Of a stretch of 10,062 nt of DNA, positions 8,501-10,062 are shown in pieces. Positions within the stretch are counted from its first letter, which is position 1, and each line of letters starts with the position of its first letter. Made by a program: the position numbers and the translations under genes. The DNA lies in NCBI GenBank assembly GCA_900155495.1, contig FTLJ01001537.1, positions 1-10,062 of the forward strand, read 5' to 3'. Origin of the DNA: Porogramme epimiltina. Its lineage: Eukaryota; Basidiomycota; Agaricomycetes; Polyporales; Polyporaceae. The notes beneath the pieces were generated by a model. It worked only from the letters and a program-made list of their open reading frames with translations, searched no databases and was not told where the DNA came from.

Positions 8501-8659
8501 CAACCGTCTTCACTTGTGAAGCGTGCTGCGGAGTATTGATGGCCTCCATCACTTGCAGGTATAGTCCATATAAGTGAGCAGTGGGAGATATCACAGTAAC
8601 GCTGGAGACGAAGACAGAAGGGTTGTCGATAAGTGCGTCGAGCTGGGCTTCTGGGTTGG
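5508..8659 (-). CDS. NLR-like NACHT-WD40 protein, C-terminal part (5' exons outside readable region)
   Basis: Two exons are visible: 8659-7941 (719 nt) and 7877-5508 (789 codons plus stop). The first encodes the helical region that follows the NACHT ATPase core in Agaricomycete NLR-like proteins: NPEAQLDALI, VKTVVGSIVLLKDQL, IHPSFPDFI and YACRHWSSHL are family-typical. The second begins KLGVPPTDVIAML, continues into the linker AGHVYISA, then has about 12-13 WD40 units between residues 77 and 690, best at 77-115 (GHTAGTSSVAYSPDG, IRLW), 117-155, 292-332, 393-427, 479-513 and 590-623. An acidic Ser/Gly/Asp linker interrupts at 375-392. The C-terminal tail (about 719-789, DGWIWCRGRGEK, WLPPAYR, GRLVVVDM) is also usual for the group. 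Such proteins are thought to sense non-self signals and oligomerise in the cytoplasm through NACHT. Walker A/B motifs and any effector domain are absent from the window. The reading frames are undamaged, so the gene may be functional if its 5' exons follow position 10062. Confidence 0.88.
7878..7940 (-). other. Intron of the NLR-like gene, 63 nt
   Basis: The donor is CAG/GTATGT (intron begins at 7940) and the acceptor CCTTCAG (ends at 7878). Splicing is phase 0 and joins NAQNALQ to KLGVPPTDV, as expected for the helical region before the propeller. A nearer acceptor, TTATCAG, gives the wrong frame for the WD40 part. Confidence 0.85.
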
Positions 8660-8707
8660 CTGCATAGACACCCAGTGGCATGATGATATCATAGCATTGG
8701 TGCCTAC
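8660..8707 (-). other. Candidate 48-nt intron at the interrupted end of the NLR-like gene
   Basis: On the minus strand GTAGGC (8707-8702) could be the donor and CTATGCAG (ends 8660) the acceptor. This gives a 48-nt intron, a usual size here. Splicing would put one base, G, before CC and make an Ala codon ahead of NPEAQLD. The sequence upstream of this donor is not NLR-like, which points to an insertion. The open frame continues without splicing to a TTG at 8720, so an alternative start cannot be excluded. Confidence 0.5.
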
Positions 8708-8708
8708 C
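8699..8708 (+). repeat. 10-bp direct repeat, left copy
   Basis: GGTGCCTACC, identical to 10053-10062. It covers the candidate intron donor of the NLR-like gene and is the proposed target-site duplication of the 1344-bp insertion 8709-10052. Confidence 0.55.
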
Positions 8709-8747
8709 CGGGTATGACAAACGCCCACCGTTAGTGCCGCCCGGATC

Positions 8748-9148
8748 CCGGCCGGATCACCTCGGGTATTCACTGTTGATGTCCGGCCGGGTGTCCTAGC
8801 CCCTATTAATAGCAATCTATCAATCCGCATCTATACCGTGTACAATAGGGGGGTGTAGCGCGCAGCTGCCGCTAGGACCCAGCGGCCGGTCCCTGCCCTG
8901 CAATGCACCTCCTACTTCAGCCCCTTGGGCTTTCAGGTTGTGAAGTGATACATCCTACTCCACTCAATCCTCTACATGCTTCAGATAGCCTTAAACGATA
9001 GTACTATCTATATAGCAGGTATGTAGGGTCGCTGTCCGGCCGGTGCCTGGCGGGCCTCTACGTTTGATGCCCGGCCGGGTGCCTTGGGTTCTCAAGTTTG
9101 ATGCCCGGCCGGGCCTGCCAAGGATGTTGGGGCCCGATGCCTGGCCGG
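8748..9148. repeat. Cluster of CCGGCCGG palindromes
   Basis: CCGGCCGG occurs at 8748, 8783, 9036, 9071 and 9105, with a one-base variant CTGGCCGG at 9141. Three copies share a longer context, TTGATGYCCGGCCGGG, at about 8777, 9064 and 9098; those two last are 34 bp apart. The word is not seen elsewhere in the window. Between 8791 and 9035 I see no gene; the stretch contains an AT-richer part and no strong repeat. Confidence 0.8.
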
Positions 9149-9385
9149 AGCCGTGACTCCACGGCACTTCTGCAGCCTGCAGCTGCATTATCACAGAGCA
9201 ACACATTGGCGGCAGAGCGCGTTGGCACAAGATGGGCGCTATTCGTACAGGCGTTGAAGCGGCCTGGTTTGAATGAGGTGCCGAATGTGGCTTGTATCGG
9301 GTTTTCGATACGCCATCCGTGCTGCTTATTGGGGATGGCGAAGTGCACGCTGGGCACCATGGCCTTATGCTTCGTAACATAACGA

Positions 9386-10008
9386 GTGCTAAAGATGGCG
9401 CTCTGCCTAAGTCTTCAACTATTGCTCGGTGTCGTCCGCATCTACAGCCGCAGGGCAAAGTATCTGTTGGACAATTGTAATGAAGCATTGCTGAAGATGA
9501 AGATGGCACGTCTACCTCTTTTTGCGATATACTGCAGCCGTCTGGCCTGTTGCCATGGGCCTACCTTCCCGGCATCGTCGACATGACGGAAGATCAACTA
9601 GCCGTCAACCAAAATGCCATCGCACTTCAAGGCAGCGGCTTGGATCTCGAAGCATTTCTCCCGGACCTCCGCTGGGGAGTTAAGCCCGGTTTCAATATTC
9701 TCTTACTCTGCTTGTGTGTGGAGATGCTACCGCGGGAGCCGTGATTTCCACCCCGGCAGCCAACACATTGCTCGTGCTGCAGACATCACCCCAGATGCTG
9801 ACATTCAATTCGACTATGGTAACGACGGCTATGGCTTCGGCCTGGGGCGATCCGACAGCATCGGTTCACATGGCTTCAACCTTAACAGCAGCCCCGGCTT
9901 CTGCAATGGCCCAGTCGCTGTGAGGCCCCCCCCCGCATCGACGATGACGACATGAGCATCGAAGCGGGCCGTGATGCAGCACCTGGAAATCAGAGTCATA
10001 TGGTGTGA
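9386..10008 (+). pseudogene. rad21: Truncated rad21/SCC1 cohesin kleisin fragment
   Basis: Three blocks match the N-terminal part of the kleisin subunit that closes the cohesin ring and binds SMC3 in the nucleus. Block 1 (9386-9505) reads [20 protein letters not shown] then [11 protein letters not shown], the hallmark of the Rad21/Rec8 N-terminal domain. Block 2 (about 9556-9678) reads [20 protein letters not shown] and LDLEAFLPDLRW. Block 3 (about 9738-9984) reads GSQHIARAADITPDADIQFD, GYGFGLGRSD, then DDDDMSIEAGRDAA. The order is that of the real protein. It is broken: blocks 1 and 2 are separated by about 50 nt without a usable GT-AG pair; the intron after block 2 has donor GTTAAG (9679) but its expected acceptor reads GAG (9723); a run of nine C (9926-9934) shifts the frame in block 3; the first exon with the start codon is not recognisable and no C-terminal part follows. 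Family assignment is firm; pseudogene status is inferred from these defects. Confidence 0.85.
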
Positions 10009-10052
10009 CAGAGGATTGGATGGTTGAATCGCAGGTAGGTTGGAGGGCAACA

Positions 10053-10062
10053 GGTGCCTACC
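10053..10062 (+). repeat. 10-bp direct repeat, right copy at the window edge
   Basis: GGTGCCTACC occupies the very last ten bases. Because it ends at the edge, I cannot see whether the match extends further. If it is a target duplication, NLR exon sequence should start at or directly after 10062 on the minus strand. Confidence 0.5.

Larger units (their letters stand above)
8709..10052. mobile_element. Proposed 1344-bp insertion carrying a rad21 fragment
   Basis: The segment is flanked by the 10-bp direct repeats and contains nothing like an NLR exon. Its first 440 bp hold the CCGGCCGG palindromes and its last 670 bp a broken rad21 copy on the opposite strand to the host gene. No terminal inverted repeats are visible (ends CGGGTATGAC and, reversed, TGTTGCCCTC) and there is no transposase. 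A duplication of 9-11 bp is usual for Mutator-like elements, which are known to carry gene fragments in plants; without inverted repeats this stays a guess. Other routes, such as repair-linked capture, are equally possible. Confidence 0.4.

Noticed and set aside
8660..8720. TTG at 8720 as the true start of the NLR-like protein
   Set aside because: It is not ATG, the first 20 residues do not resemble the family, and a good splice acceptor lies at 8660. The protein would also lack its whole ATPase core.
8991..9509. 172-codon minus-strand open frame opposite the palindrome cluster and rad21 block
   Set aside because: It is antisense to the clear rad21 coding frame, has no NACHT motifs, and consists of Pro/Arg/Ser-rich filler.

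Overview
The window looks like nuclear DNA of a filamentous fungus, most likely an Agaricomycete (Basidiomycota). The reasons are short GT-AG introns of about 50-80 nt, G/C-ending codons in the best coding stretches, and a NACHT/WD40 NLR-like protein of the large Agaricomycete family. A fragment of the cohesin gene rad21/SCC1 also reads like a basidiomycete orthologue. All identifications rest on reading the sequence; no searches were run.

Layout. Positions 62-1523 (minus) hold exon-like open segments with plausible splice sites, probably a multi-exon gene of unknown function that is decayed or hard to join in one frame. Positions 1524-2511 are pyrimidine-rich on the plus strand, with one weak coding-like segment. 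Positions 2512-5408 are a transposon patch of two adjacent non-autonomous DNA elements. Element A (2921-3919) has perfect 43-bp terminal inverted repeats, a TGA target duplication and a fragment of a host-like coding sequence inside. Element B (about 3934-5400) has a candidate 8-bp duplication, weak ends, an 82-nt inner inverted repeat and a dense array of TGATCA palindromes, many exactly 10 bp apart.

Positions 5508-8659 (minus) carry the best gene: the C-terminal part of a NACHT ATPase module followed, across a 63-nt intron, by a long WD40 propeller region. The ATP-binding part of NACHT is not in the window. The upstream end of the readable exon is a good splice acceptor preceded by a 48-nt candidate intron. 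The 10 bp at the donor of that intron (8699-8708) recur exactly at 10053-10062, the last bases of the window. Between the copies lies 1344 bp with six copies of a CCGGCCGG-type palindrome and a broken sense-strand piece of rad21.

The simplest reading is that a DNA segment carrying a rad21 fragment inserted at the first intron boundary of the NLR-like gene, duplicating 10 bp including the donor. The gene's 5' exons should then continue just beyond position 10062. No complete conserved gene, rRNA, tRNA or CRISPR array is visible. The most unusual features are the intron-boundary insertion with its captured kleisin fragment and the helically phased palindrome array in element B.
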